Shown here: positions 49,775-59,004 of the stretch, in pieces | How positions within the stretch are numbered: position 1 is the stretch's first letter | How the letters are laid out: each line of letters begins with the position of its first letter | Source of the DNA: Ascoidea tarda (nom. inval.) | Lineage: Eukaryota; Ascomycota; Saccharomycetes; Ascoideales; Ascoideaceae | NCBI GenBank assembly: GCA_030560485.1 | Contig: JAKTTS010000022.1 | Coordinates: 1-64,000 of the forward strand | Reading direction: 5' to 3' | DNA: 64,000 bases | Notes under the pieces: generated by a model | What the model saw: only the letters and a program-made list of their open reading frames with translations | The model's database searches: none | Told to the model about the DNA's origin: nothing | Translations under genes and position numbers: made by a program

Positions 49775-52700
49775 TCAATCGCTAGAACCATTTTCTTCTT
49801 CTCTCCTTTCGTCTCCACTATCCTCTTCATCTTCATTCAATGGATTTTCAAAAAAGTTTTGATAATCAATCAATGAGTTATTTGATAATCCTAATTTAAC
49901 CCCTATGGCTCTCTTTATTTTTACCATTTCTTTAAATGTATTTTCATCCCCATAATTTAGTTCAAATTCTCTCCATTCTTTCCAGTATTTTTCATAAATT
50001 TTCCCATTTTCTTGTAGTGGGGAAGGCTTTAATAATAATTCACAGCCATATTTTAATAATTCTCGACCTCTAACAACTTCCCCTAATTTAACTTCAAAAT
50101 TCTTAAAGCTTAATACAAATTTTATAATATAATTATTTGGCAAATCCTCATGAGAAATAATGTTTTCATATATTGTTCGTGCTTCATTGAAATTTTTAAA
50201 TTCAATTGTCTTTTGAATTAAAATCTCATAGAAATTAAAAATATCTTTATAAATTTTTTCCTTAATCTCCAATGAATTATTCATTGAAATCTGACTATCC
50301 AACCACTCATGTAACTGCTTAATTCCTTCTCCATATATTTTTAAAGACCTAGATGATAATCCGTTTTGTTGTTCAAAATCTGCATACAATAAATAAATAG
50401 GTTTGACCAAATCGCCGGGACATTCATTAATAGCTTGTTCAAATAAATCTCTAATTCTCTCAATTGAAATAAAATTCTCCATTTTTTTCTGTTTCATCTG
50501 CTTGAACCTTAAAAGAATCTTTCCCAAATAAATATTATAAATCTCAAATTTTATTGGAAAATAATTAAATTTATCCAATCCGATCTCAAAAATTTTAAAA
50601 CTTTTTTCAAAATTTTGATTATCCCATAAAAAATTAATATAATTGATTAATATGACTGGAGTTAATATCTTGAGATTCATTATTTCTTCATAAACTTTGC
50701 AAATCTCTTGAAAATTATTTGATGATTCAACTAAATCCAAATAAAAAGACCATAGTTTAATTGATTTATGAATCTTATAAGCAGCTGGAATTTTGTCATC
50801 AAAAAATCGTATCTGATCTTCAGCCTTTCCTATGTTTTTAAAAGTAGGTTTTACTAAACTACTTTTGATAACATCTATTGAATTTTCAAAACATTTATCA
50901 ACTTCTTCTTCAGTACTTGCGTCAATTGTTAATTCCATATCTGCCCAAGCCAAGTATATTTCAACTAAATCATTTGAATTCATAAAAGGAACTTTTGTTG
51001 CAGTACTAAAGATTGATCTTGCTGTAAAATAATCCTTATTTGATTGATAAACTTTTGAATAATCAATCCATATTTGTTCTAAACCTGTTGTTTGCTTAAA
51101 TTTTGCGTTTTCGATTTTCTCAATTTTTTCAAAATTATTTGAGGCATCATTTATATTTTCATTATCTAAATTGTCATTATTTGGATTTGAATCGTTGTTT
51201 TCATTGTCATCATCATAACTTCCATTTTTATGAGCTAATTTAGGATCAATCTTTGTTATTGCCTCAACATAAATATTTAATAAATCATTTAAATTTTTAT
51301 TGTTTTTTTCCTTTTTCTTGTAGAAATTAATCTTTTTCAACCAAATAGTACAATTATTGATATCCTGTTTTAATAAAATATCATAAATAAATAGATTTCT
51401 ATTTTCCAATAAATTTTCAAATTGATTCATATTTAAATCAATTTGAATATTGATATCGTCAATTTGTCTTTGTAAATCATTTTTAGCTGTTAGATTAAAG
51501 CTATGCTTTTTTAAAAGTTTTTCTTTAGAATTTAACAACTTGATTTGATTTTTAATTATATTTTCTTTAAACTCAAGAAAACTCTCATAAATTAGTTTAA
51601 AATCTTTAATTGTTAAACAGATTTTTAAATTTTCAACAAATATATTATTAACTTTTATAAAATTTTTTCTAATCAAAAAATAATTTGATAATTTTATTAT
51701 TATAAACCCCAATTGATCTTTGTATTTCTTTATCAAATTATTCAAAAATACCTCAATTAATAAATCAAACTTAACTAATTCATTTGAATGATTTTGATTA
51801 TGATTATGGTTTTGATCATAATTATTTTGGTCATCATTATTTATCAATTCTTTTACATAATTAGTCAAAATATCAGCATATTGTAGATAAAGATCTAATT
51901 CAGATTTTCCAAGTGCAGATACAAAATTTGAATTGTTTATTATATACTTGTCAAAAATTTTTAAAGAATTTTTATAATCATTTAGATCTAATAATTTCTG
52001 TAAGATTGTTTCCAATTTATCAGGATAATACTGCAAGTACCTTAGGTAAATTCTTGAAGATAACGATTTGATATTTTCACGATCAACAGGATTTATTGAA
52101 TTTATCTTGTTTCTATAGCTTTGTTGAGTTTGATTAGAGATATCATCATCCATATCATTTTCCAATTGGTTGTTGTCTGTCTCAGTCAATTCAGTGTCCC
52201 GATCGTTGAATTCATTTAGAATTGCAAAGGCATTGAGCAATTTTTCATCAAATTCAAGATAAAGATTCCATATCAAATCATGTTGAGTCAAGGGCAAAGA
52301 TTGAAAAGCTTGATTAAAGGTTTTTCTTATTAGAGATAGGTTATAAAATTGATAAGTTATTAAGAAATTTAAATAATTAAACCAAACGTAGGGGAATTTA
52401 TTTAAATTTAATAAAGCCAAATTAAAAATTTTATTAATTTTTGTGAAATTGCTTTTAAATTTCAAAGGATTTAAATTTTTAACTAAAGATATTCTTAGAT
52501 TTAAATAGATATTCCATAGTTTATAGGATCTCTTTAAATGATTACAAGCTCTTTTTAGTATGTAAACCTGATGGTTGATCAATTTCTTTTTTTCAGTATT
52601 GTTATCTTTTTGATTCAGTTGATTTAGTTCATCTAATTGATTTTTCTTGAAATTATAATAATTTAGCCAGTTATTCAATTCATAGGGATCTTTTATTAGT

Positions 52701-52783
52701 TCTAATTCGTAGGAAATGTCGTTCTCTGATAGAAAATCCATGTTATAACAGGTGGCTACTGTTGGTAGAGTATTGTTATCCAT
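49775..52783 (-). CDS. SYF1: Syf1-like spliceosomal HAT-repeat protein
   Basis: Predicted 1,002-aa protein built of half-a-TPR (HAT) repeats. Syf1 is a scaffold of the Prp19/NineTeen complex and is needed for splicing. The start resembles the family: FLSENDISYELELIKDPYELNNWLNYY in two parts (DISYELELIKDPYE and LNNWLNYYNF). Repeats with the W-x-x-Y-x-x-F/E pattern recur throughout (LWNIYLNL, VWFNYLNFL, LIWNLYLEFDE, LWSFYLDLVE, YWKEWREFE). The end is acidic (DEEDSGDERREEENG). Asn/Lys-rich inserts make it longer than S. cerevisiae Syf1 (859 aa). The true ATG is at 52783 (MDNNTLPT); the apparent extension to 52798 starts with TTG. Clf1, also a HAT protein, is the alternative, but the N-terminal block fits Syf1 better. 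The window's several introns mean the splicing machinery has work to do here. Confidence 0.88.
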   Translation of the reverse strand: MDNNTLPTVATCYNMDFLSENDISYELELIKDPYELNNWLNYYNFKKNQLDELNQLNQKDNNTEKKKLINHQVYILKRACNHLKRSYKLWNIYLNLRISLVKNLNPLKFKSNFTKINKIFNLALLNLNKFPYVWFNYLNFLITYQFYNLSLIRKTFNQAFQSLPLTQHDLIWNLYLEFDEKLLNAFAILNEFNDRDTELTETDNNQLENDMDDDISNQTQQSYRNKINSINPVDRENIKSLSSRIYLRYLQYYPDKLETILQKLLDLNDYKNSLKIFDKYIINNSNFVSALGKSELDLYLQYADILTNYVKELINNDDQNNYDQNHNHNQNHSNELVKFDLLIEVFLNNLIKKYKDQLGFIIIKLSNYFLIRKNFIKVNNIFVENLKICLTIKDFKLIYESFLEFKENIIKNQIKLLNSKEKLLKKHSFNLTAKNDLQRQIDDINIQIDLNMNQFENLLENRNLFIYDILLKQDINNCTIWLKKINFYKKKEKNNKNLNDLLNIYVEAITKIDPKLAHKNGSYDDDNENNDSNPNNDNLDNENINDASNNFEKIEKIENAKFKQTTGLEQIWIDYSKVYQSNKDYFTARSIFSTATKVPFMNSNDLVEIYLAWADMELTIDASTEEEVDKCFENSIDVIKSSLVKPTFKNIGKAEDQIRFFDDKIPAAYKIHKSIKLWSFYLDLVESSNNFQEICKVYEEIMNLKILTPVILINYINFLWDNQNFEKSFKIFEIGLDKFNYFPIKFEIYNIYLGKILLRFKQMKQKKMENFISIERIRDLFEQAINECPGDLVKPIYLLYADFEQQNGLSSRSLKIYGEGIKQLHEWLDSQISMNNSLEIKEKIYKDIFNFYEILIQKTIEFKNFNEARTIYENIISHEDLPNNYIIKFVLSFKNFEVKLGEVVRGRELLKYGCELLLKPSPLQENGKIYEKYWKEWREFELNYGDENTFKEMVKIKRAIGVKLGLSNNSLIDYQNFFENPLNEDEEDSGDERREEENGSSD

Positions 52784-53028
52784 ATTAAAAAGAAACAAAA
52801 GTATATAGTTTAAAGAGAGATTGAAGGTGAAGTGAGAAATGATATAGGTTGGATTTAACTGAAGTAATTTTCATCCAATCACATGAGAGCAAGAATTTTT
52901 GTGTATATTTTTTTGTTTTTTAGAAGTGATATAAATATCTAAGAATGCTATATATGATATAAATACTTAAAAATCAAGAGTGTTAATTTTAATTTGAGAG
53001 AGATAAACCTTTTTCTTTTGTTATTGTT

Positions 53029-54294
53029 TTAAAAAGACTCAGTGAGAGCTAATTCATATGCAAAGGCAGTTGTTAATTTAACAAATTCAGCCATATGATC
53101 GAAGTCCAATCTATCGACAGTGTCTTTTGTTGAATGAATATATGGATTTGAGTACTCAAATTCACTCTCAATGACAAAAGCACTTGGATAGCCAAAATGT
53201 GTAGCACTACCATGGTCTGAACAAGCATAACCACATTTAGTTTCGGTATATGGAATTGAGCAAAATTGATTGATTACCAATTTAACAAATTGATTTAAAT
53301 TATCATTAGTATAATCTGTGATTAAACCCATTGATTCTATTTTATTATTCGATAATGTTTTTTCAGTATAACCAGTCATATCTTGTTGTAGCATTGCTAC
53401 GACTTTTAAGTTTTTTGATTTATATGAATCAAAAATATCAGCTGAACCTAATAGACCACCTTCTTCTGCAGAGTAAAAGTGAAATTGAAGAGTATTGATT
53501 GGGGATAAATCGGATAAGATTATTAATCTTAATACTTCAAGACAAGTTATAGTGCCACTTCCATCATCATCAGCACCTGGAGCACCTAAAAAGGATGGAA
53601 ATAGAAGGTTTGTCGAGTCTTGATGAGAACCAATGATTATAATGGTGTCCTTGTCTTTGTTCTTATGATCGTGGTATATACCAGGGATGGTGACAATAGT
53701 TGAGTATTGTGGCCATGAATGATGGAATTCATTAACAAAGGCATTTTTGGATGTGTTCAAATTGAGTATATCAACAATCTGATCCTTTAACCAGTTAGCA
53801 CTATTTAAACCGCTATCGCTTTTATAGTATCTTGTATAAAATGAGGAGAACTTAACCAAGTTGTTATACAAATTGTTTTTGTTAACTTCTTTTAAAACAA
53901 CATCGATTTCAGATTTATAAGCTATACTCTTTGGATATCGATAGTCTGGAACATCAAAAGAAGCAGATCTTGGTCTGCCTATACCTTTATCATTGGCACT
54001 ATCACAGCTTGAGACAAAAAACGAGCTGTAGGTTTGAGAGCCAGACAATTCTGTTATATCGAAGAAGTTGATGTTTTTTCTCTTGAGATTCAATTTCTCT
54101 CTTTCTGTGACAACGACTGGGTCTTCGAACTCAGAGAGCTTGATCACTCGTAGCTCGTTATCATTTTCTGGGGCAAAAAGACTGGCGATGGAGTTGCCGA
54201 GGAGAGAGTTGTAATAAAGAGGAAACGAGTGGGTGGAGACCAAAAAGAAACCTAGGAAAGCGATGAGCAAGTTACCACCTATTCTAGAATGCAT
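53029..54294 (-). CDS. Secreted or vacuolar M28 leucyl aminopeptidase (YDR415C-like)
   Basis: Predicted 421-aa metallo-aminopeptidase of family M28, with a signal peptide (MHSRIGGNLLIAFLGFFLVS). The two-zinc site is complete: His in GSHQDS near residue 223, Asp in GADDDGSG near 240, Glu-Glu in SAEEGGLLGS near 275 (catalytic Glu and ligand), Asp in QQDMTGY near 304, and His in YIHSTKDT near 386. It lacks the protease-associated domain of Ape3-type enzymes and resembles fungal Lap1/YDR415C. A propeptide-like region precedes the catalytic domain (about 21-150). The Cys pair CGYACSD probably forms a disulfide. I chose the ATG at 54294; the open frame above it is a poly-Leu run made by the CAG/AAG repeat in the shared promoter. 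It is divergent from DBP5, 234 bases start to start. Confidence 0.88.
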   Translation of the reverse strand: MHSRIGGNLLIAFLGFFLVSTHSFPLYYNSLLGNSIASLFAPENDNELRVIKLSEFEDPVVVTEREKLNLKRKNINFFDITELSGSQTYSSFFVSSCDSANDKGIGRPRSASFDVPDYRYPKSIAYKSEIDVVLKEVNKNNLYNNLVKFSSFYTRYYKSDSGLNSANWLKDQIVDILNLNTSKNAFVNEFHHSWPQYSTIVTIPGIYHDHKNKDKDTIIIIGSHQDSTNLLFPSFLGAPGADDDGSGTITCLEVLRLIILSDLSPINTLQFHFYSAEEGGLLGSADIFDSYKSKNLKVVAMLQQDMTGYTEKTLSNNKIESMGLITDYTNDNLNQFVKLVINQFCSIPYTETKCGYACSDHGSATHFGYPSAFVIESEFEYSNPYIHSTKDTVDRLDFDHMAEFVKLTTAFAYELALTESF

Positions 54295-54528
54295 TGTCTC
54301 CCTGGTCGTAAGCAGCAGAAGAAGAAGCAAAAGCAGCAGAAGAAGCAGAAGCAGCAGAAGAAGCAGAAAAAGAAACCCCACCAGTCACAAAATAGCTCCT
54401 TCCGCTTTGGGTTACCCGCCCACCGCACTGGTTTTTTTTCACCGCACAAAACCGGCGAGAGGAATTTGGTGCCACTGAGGACGTTTTCTCTACACCAGAC
54501 GAAGCTCGCCAACACCAACAACACCAGA
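54295..54528. promoter_or_regulatory. Divergent aminopeptidase/DBP5 promoter with triplet repeat
   Basis: 234 bases. An imperfect AGCAGAAGA triplet tract covers about 54,311-54,372 and keeps frames open on both strands (poly-Lys/Gln one way, poly-Leu the other). A Reb1-like TTACCCG lies at 54412-54418, near the middle. The part before DBP5 has an A-rich leader ending ACACCAGAATGG. Confidence 0.55.
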
Positions 54529-55950
54529 ATGGCTGCTCCAGAGGCTGATATTGATGCTGCAAAGCTCTTGTCCAATCTTTCGCTTGTCTCAGATGCCAAA
54601 ACGACCGGTTCTGCTCTCGATTCTACTCTCGATTCAGCACTCAAACCCACCCCTGCTGCTGAAGAATCACCAAAAGATGCTCCAGTGGAATCCCAGCTAA
54701 TAACCTCTTCCTACGAGGTCAAAGTCAAGCTATCCGATATCCAAGCTGACCCCAATTCTCCTTTGTTTTCCGTCAAATCCTTTGAAGAATTAGGATTGTC
54801 GCCTGAATTGTTAAAGGGTTTATATGCCATGAAATTTTCAAAACCATCAAAGATCCAAGAAAAAGCCTTGCCTTTATTGATCAATGATCCTCCAAAGAAC
54901 TTTATTGGCCAATCCCAGTCTGGTACTGGTAAAACTGCTGCTTTTTCTTTAAACATGTTATCCAGAATTGATCCCAACTTAAACAAAGTCCAGTGTGTTT
55001 GTCTTTCACCCGCAAGAGAATTATCTAGACAAACGTTGGAAGTCATTCAAACCATGGGCAGATTTACAAAGATCACAACTAAATTGGTTGTTCCAAACTC
55101 CTACGAAAGAAACACTCAAATTAATGCTCACATTTTAGTCGGTACCCCAGGTACTTTATTAGATTGTATCCGAAGAAAACATATTGATTTATCTGCTTTA
55201 AAAGTCTTCGTTTTAGACGAGGCCGATAATATGCTAGATTTGTCAGGACTAGGTGATCAATGTAAAAGAATCAAAAAACTTTTACCTGTCAATACTCAAT
55301 TGGTTCTATTCAGTGCCACTTTTCCTGATAAAGTCCGAAAATTTGCTGAAAAATTTGTCCCAAATGCAAACTCTTTAGAATTAAAACATGAAGAGTTAAA
55401 TGTTGATGCAATCAAACAGTTATACATGGATTGCGATGATGATCAAAATAAATATGAAGTATTATCCAATTTATATGGAATATTAACAATTGGTTCTTCA
55501 ATTATTTTTGTTCAAACAAAGGATACTGCAAATAAATTATATTTTTCAATGAAAAAGGATAACCATTCAATCTCTTTATTACATGGAGATTTAGATCATG
55601 CCGAACGAGATAGGCTAATTGATGATTTCAGAGAAGGCAGATCAAAAGTCTTGATTACAACTAATGTTTTAAGTAGAGGTATTGATATACCTTCGGTTTC
55701 AATGGTTGTTAATTATGATTTACCCGTTGATAGAAACGGTTTAGCTGATCCTTCAACTTATTTACATAGAATTGGTAGAACTGGTAGATTTGGTAGAGTC
55801 GGTGTAAGTATAAGTTTAATCAGCGATAGAAAATCTTATAAAGTTTTAAATGACATTAGAAAATATTTTGGAAATATTGAAATGACAAAAGTTCCAACTG
55901 ACGATTGGGAAGAAGTTGAAAGAATTGTCAATGCAGTTCTTAAAAGTTAA
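54529..55950 (+). CDS. DBP5: Dbp5-like DEAD-box mRNA export helicase
   Basis: Predicted 473-aa DEAD-box ATPase that remodels mRNPs at the cytoplasmic face of the nuclear pore with Gle1 and Nup159 (S. cerevisiae Dbp5, 482 aa). Motifs: FSKPSKIQEKALP (Q-motif), [11 protein letters not shown] near residue 130, PARELSRQ, GTPGT, DEADNML near 230, SATF, RGIDIPSVSMVVNYDLP, and HRIGRTGRFGR. VDRNGLADPSTYLHRIG is a Dbp5 hallmark. The N-terminal 90 residues are Ala/Ser/Asp-rich and disordered (MAAPEADIDAAKLL). The ATG at 54529 is preferred to an open extension from 54289, which would add a Lys/Gln-rich tail derived from the triplet repeat. Sharing this window with NUP133 is a coincidence of neighbourhood, not a cluster. 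Confidence 0.95.
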   Translation: MAAPEADIDAAKLLSNLSLVSDAKTTGSALDSTLDSALKPTPAAEESPKDAPVESQLITSSYEVKVKLSDIQADPNSPLFSVKSFEELGLSPELLKGLYAMKFSKPSKIQEKALPLLINDPPKNFIGQSQSGTGKTAAFSLNMLSRIDPNLNKVQCVCLSPARELSRQTLEVIQTMGRFTKITTKLVVPNSYERNTQINAHILVGTPGTLLDCIRRKHIDLSALKVFVLDEADNMLDLSGLGDQCKRIKKLLPVNTQLVLFSATFPDKVRKFAEKFVPNANSLELKHEELNVDAIKQLYMDCDDDQNKYEVLSNLYGILTIGSSIIFVQTKDTANKLYFSMKKDNHSISLLHGDLDHAERDRLIDDFREGRSKVLITTNVLSRGIDIPSVSMVVNYDLPVDRNGLADPSTYLHRIGRTGRFGRVGVSISLISDRKSYKVLNDIRKYFGNIEMTKVPTDDWEEVERIVNAVLKS

Positions 55951-56332
55951 TAAAATATTAAAATATTAAAAAAAAATGTGTTATATCTAATAATTTCTCA
56001 TTTCTCATTTCTCATATCTTATTCCTAGTTTATAGTTTTTTATTTAGTTAATAATTAATACTATTTCAAAAAAAATATAGAAACATAAAATGAAATGGAA
56101 TGAAATATACTACTTTATTAGTATACTGATGCTTTCAATATTTGTTTATAAAAGAATATTTATTATTATTAAATGTTTATGGTTATAGTTATGGTTATAG
56201 TTATAGTTTATTTTATTTTCATGTTCATTAGCATTGAATATTTATTGTAGGTTTATATATTTAATTGATTATAATTAATTTTATAACTAAATTTCATAGT
56301 CAATTTATGATATAATCAAAATAAAATTAGAG
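55951..56332. other. Convergent DBP5/ATP5 spacer
   Basis: About 380 AT-rich bases with both 3' flanks. A TATGGTTATAGT-type repeat lies at 56,177-56,208. There is no gene or RNA signature. Confidence 0.6.
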
Positions 56333-56956
56333 TTAAATTGAATCTTGGAGAGCTTTGTTTAATTTAGCAATTTTGGAGGAAATAGATAAATCAACAGTTC
56401 TGTCTCCAACTTCAACAACTAAACCACCTAAAATATCTGGGTTGGTTTTATTGACTAATTTAAGAGTTTTACCTTCACCAACAAATGAGGATTTTGAAAT
56501 TGCAGCTTCAATTCTTTTCAAGTGTGCACGTTCTAAAGGTTGAACACTTGTAACAGTGGCTTCAATTAATCCATTGTGAGCATCGTTCAAAATTTGGAAT
56601 TGAGAGTAAATAGAAGAAAATAAATCCAATCTGTTGTTTTCACTCAAAACTTTCAATAAATTGGAGACAGTTGTATCTAAATTGGATGTCTTTTCAATGA
56701 TAGTGTCAATAACAATAGTACGATCATTTGCTGACAAAGCTGGGTTGCTTAAAATAACACCAACTTTTTTGTCAGTTTCAATCAATTTGGAGATTTTGCT
56801 CAATGATTGATAGGCTTTGTCAATTGTAGATTCCTTTGAAGCAGCTGAATATAAAGCTGTAGCATAAGTACCATCCAAACCAAATAATTGGACTGGTGGT
56901 TTGCTAGCAAAAACTCTTGTGTAGTGGAATGAACGAGTAAAGATTCTTGAAGCCAT
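56333..56956 (-). CDS. ATP5: ATP synthase OSCP subunit
   Basis: Predicted 207-aa oligomycin-sensitivity-conferring protein, the delta-like stator subunit that ties F1 to the peripheral stalk of mitochondrial ATP synthase. It begins with a basic, hydroxylated presequence (MASRIFTRSFHYTRVFASK), followed by the family block PPVQLFGLDGTYATALYSAA. The C-terminal block LVNKTNPDILGGLVVEVGDRTVD (in two parts, NPDILGGLVVEVGDRTVD being diagnostic) is typical of OSCP. S. cerevisiae Atp5 has 212 aa. The ATG at 56956 is right; a frame extension to 56968 lacks an ATG. It shares a divergent promoter with RML2, another nuclear gene for a mitochondrial protein. Confidence 0.96.
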   Translation of the reverse strand: MASRIFTRSFHYTRVFASKPPVQLFGLDGTYATALYSAASKESTIDKAYQSLSKISKLIETDKKVGVILSNPALSANDRTIVIDTIIEKTSNLDTTVSNLLKVLSENNRLDLFSSIYSQFQILNDAHNGLIEATVTSVQPLERAHLKRIEAAISKSSFVGEGKTLKLVNKTNPDILGGLVVEVGDRTVDLSISSKIAKLNKALQDSI

Positions 56957-57282
56957 TATATCACCCAAAAAAACTACTTTGTCAGAACAGTTAAAGAAAA
57001 AAAACTAGCAACTCTTCAGTGTCTGATCAAAAAACCAATATATTCAGCATCTCTGAAATTAACGCTATTGGTAAAAACTGGAAGGGTGAGAAAAGCAAAG
57101 AATCACATGACTTCCATCCAATCACAGAGTAGAAGTTCTGCCTGGAGCAGAAAGGCTGAGTGCAGGATGTGTTCTTGTTCAAGATGAAGTCATGTGACCT
57201 GCCGATTTTTCAGACAGAAATTTTGAATTGAGAAGGAAATCGAGCTGATAAAGAGCTATTGTTGGTCGACTGACAAGAGAAA
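56957..57282. promoter_or_regulatory. Divergent ATP5/RML2 promoter with paired CACATGA sites
   Basis: 326 bases between two genes for mitochondrial proteins. TCACATGACTTC (57103-57114) and its exact reverse complement GAAGTCATGTGA (57186-57197) flank a 71-base centre, which includes CCAAT (57118-57122), the core of the Hap2/3/4/5 site. CATGTG is an E-box variant. The pairing suggests joint control of both genes; which factor binds is unknown. Confidence 0.5.
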
Positions 57283-58581
57283 ATGTTGGCTTTGAACAGA
57301 CTAGCTGGTGTTGGGCCCAATTTTTTGAGCTTGGGGAGCACATCTACCGTTTCATGCGCTGTGAAGAGTGCCTATTTGGCTAGATCTTATGCCACTTATG
57401 GGAATAACAATAAGAGCAGTAAGGGCAGCAGGAACATCAAGAGCAGCAACAAAAGCAATAAAAGCAGCAAAAACACAGAAAATAAATACAATACCAGAAA
57501 CAAAGAAGAATTGAAAAAGGTTTTAAATAATGTCAGAGAAAATAAGCCCAAAGTTTCTTTGACCATTGAGGAGCAGTTGAAAAACATTAATTTTAATTCA
57601 TTCGAGATAATGACCGAAAATACACATTTAACGGACTTGGAAACTCTAGATAATTTGAATGAAAAGAGAAAATTACTAAGTAAAGAGCATGTCAGAATTA
57701 AGAAGCATAAACCAACAAATCCCGGTATTAGATGGTTTAGAAGACCTATTCATGAACATTTGCACAAGGGAAAGCCAATGAGACACTTGACCATTCCCAA
57801 GAAGCAATGGGGTGGTAGAAATAATTCTGGACAAATTACCGTTAGACATCGTGGTGGTGGTCACAGAAGAAGAATCAGAATCATAGATTATAATAGATGG
57901 GAATCCGGAAAACAAACCGTAGTTCGTATTGAATATGATCCGAACAGATCTGCCCATATCGCCTTATTAAAACACAACAAAACCGAAGAACTATCTTATA
58001 TCATAGCTGGCGAAGGTCTCAGAGCTGGAGATACTGTGGAGAGTTTTAGAAAGGGTTTTGATAACGATGTTGATGCCTCCTTATTAGCCTCTACAATTTG
58101 TGCAAAGGGAAATTGCCTAAGATTGTCAATGATTCCTGTGGGAACAATTATCAATAATATTGGAATACTTGAGAATGGACCTGCTAAATTTTGCAGAGGT
58201 GCTGGAACATTTGGTAGATTGATGCAAAAGATTCCTGAAAAGAATAAAGCTATTGTCAAACTTAAAAGTGGTGAGCTTCGTTATGTTTCATTGGAGGCCA
58301 TTGCAACCATTGGCGTTGTTTCTAACACTTCCCATCAACTAGAAATGTGGGGTAAAGCTGGTAGAGCCAGAAGAAGAGGTATCAGACCAACTGTTAGAGG
58401 TGTTGCTATGAACAAAAGAGATCATCCTCATGGTGGTGGTAGAGGTAAATCTAAATCCAATAAACTATCAATGTCTCCATGGGGTCAATTGGCAAAGGGT
58501 TATAAGACCAGAAGAGGTAAACACGTAAATAAGATGAAGGTCAAGGATAGACCAAGAGGTAATCAGCAATTGAGGGCATGA
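57283..58581 (+). CDS. RML2: Mitochondrial ribosomal protein uL2m
   Basis: Predicted 432-aa large-subunit mitoribosomal protein, homologous to bacterial L2, near the peptidyl-transferase centre. A presequence and a Lys/Ser/Asn-rich linker (about 1-130) come first. The core starts at [12 protein letters not shown] and includes [33 protein letters not shown], and the nearly invariant [20 protein letters not shown] with its conserved His. The basic C terminus ends [11 protein letters not shown]. cerevisiae Rml2 has 393 aa; the extra length is the low-complexity linker. The ATG at 57283 is clear. Confidence 0.96.
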   Translation: MLALNRLAGVGPNFLSLGSTSTVSCAVKSAYLARSYATYGNNNKSSKGSRNIKSSNKSNKSSKNTENKYNTRNKEELKKVLNNVRENKPKVSLTIEEQLKNINFNSFEIMTENTHLTDLETLDNLNEKRKLLSKEHVRIKKHKPTNPGIRWFRRPIHEHLHKGKPMRHLTIPKKQWGGRNNSGQITVRHRGGGHRRRIRIIDYNRWESGKQTVVRIEYDPNRSAHIALLKHNKTEELSYIIAGEGLRAGDTVESFRKGFDNDVDASLLASTICAKGNCLRLSMIPVGTIINNIGILENGPAKFCRGAGTFGRLMQKIPEKNKAIVKLKSGELRYVSLEAIATIGVVSNTSHQLEMWGKAGRARRRGIRPTVRGVAMNKRDHPHGGGRGKSKSNKLSMSPWGQLAKGYKTRRGKHVNKMKVKDRPRGNQQLRA

Positions 58582-59004
58582 TTTAAACATCTGTTGTATA
58601 TTTGTTCAAACATAAAGATATATCTTTTGTATATATTCCATCCAATTAATTCGTTCAATTAACCTGTTCAGCAATTTGGTAACCGGAGATTACTGCCTAA
58701 TTTGTGATCATATCTTCTGTAGTCCCACTAAAACAAGGAAAAATCATATGATATCACATACGATGAAAAACTTGTCACTGTATGTATTTTATAGATTTCC
58801 CGCAGAAGCAGGGTTTCTGTTTTCCGATTTAGATATGATAATAACCAAATTTTATTTAAGAAAAAGCGAATGAAAACGAGTTGAAAAAATTTCTATAGGG
58901 GCATTATTGAGATTGATTGACTCACATCATTGTTGCTATCCAGATTGATTTGAGTGTTATTTGGTACGCTATATCACTGAAGTGGATTATAACACTATTT
59001 CAAA
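58582..59004. promoter_or_regulatory. RML2-MAK10 intergenic region
   Basis: About 420 bases holding the RML2 3' flank and the MAK10 promoter. A short frame at 58,676-58,873 has CxxC-like residues near its start (CLICDHIFC) but no paired ligands or homology, so I do not call it a gene. No strong regulatory motif was seen. Confidence 0.5.

Noticed and set aside
54289-54528. Lys/Gln-rich 80-residue N-terminal extension of DBP5 and poly-Leu extension of the aminopeptidase
   Set aside because: Both are read from the same CAG/AAG triplet repeat in the shared promoter; the family starts are at 54529 and 54294.
58676-58873. 65-codon frame with CLICDHIFC, like half a zinc finger
   Set aside because: No second pair of ligands, starts with a non-ATG codon, and lies in the MAK10 promoter.
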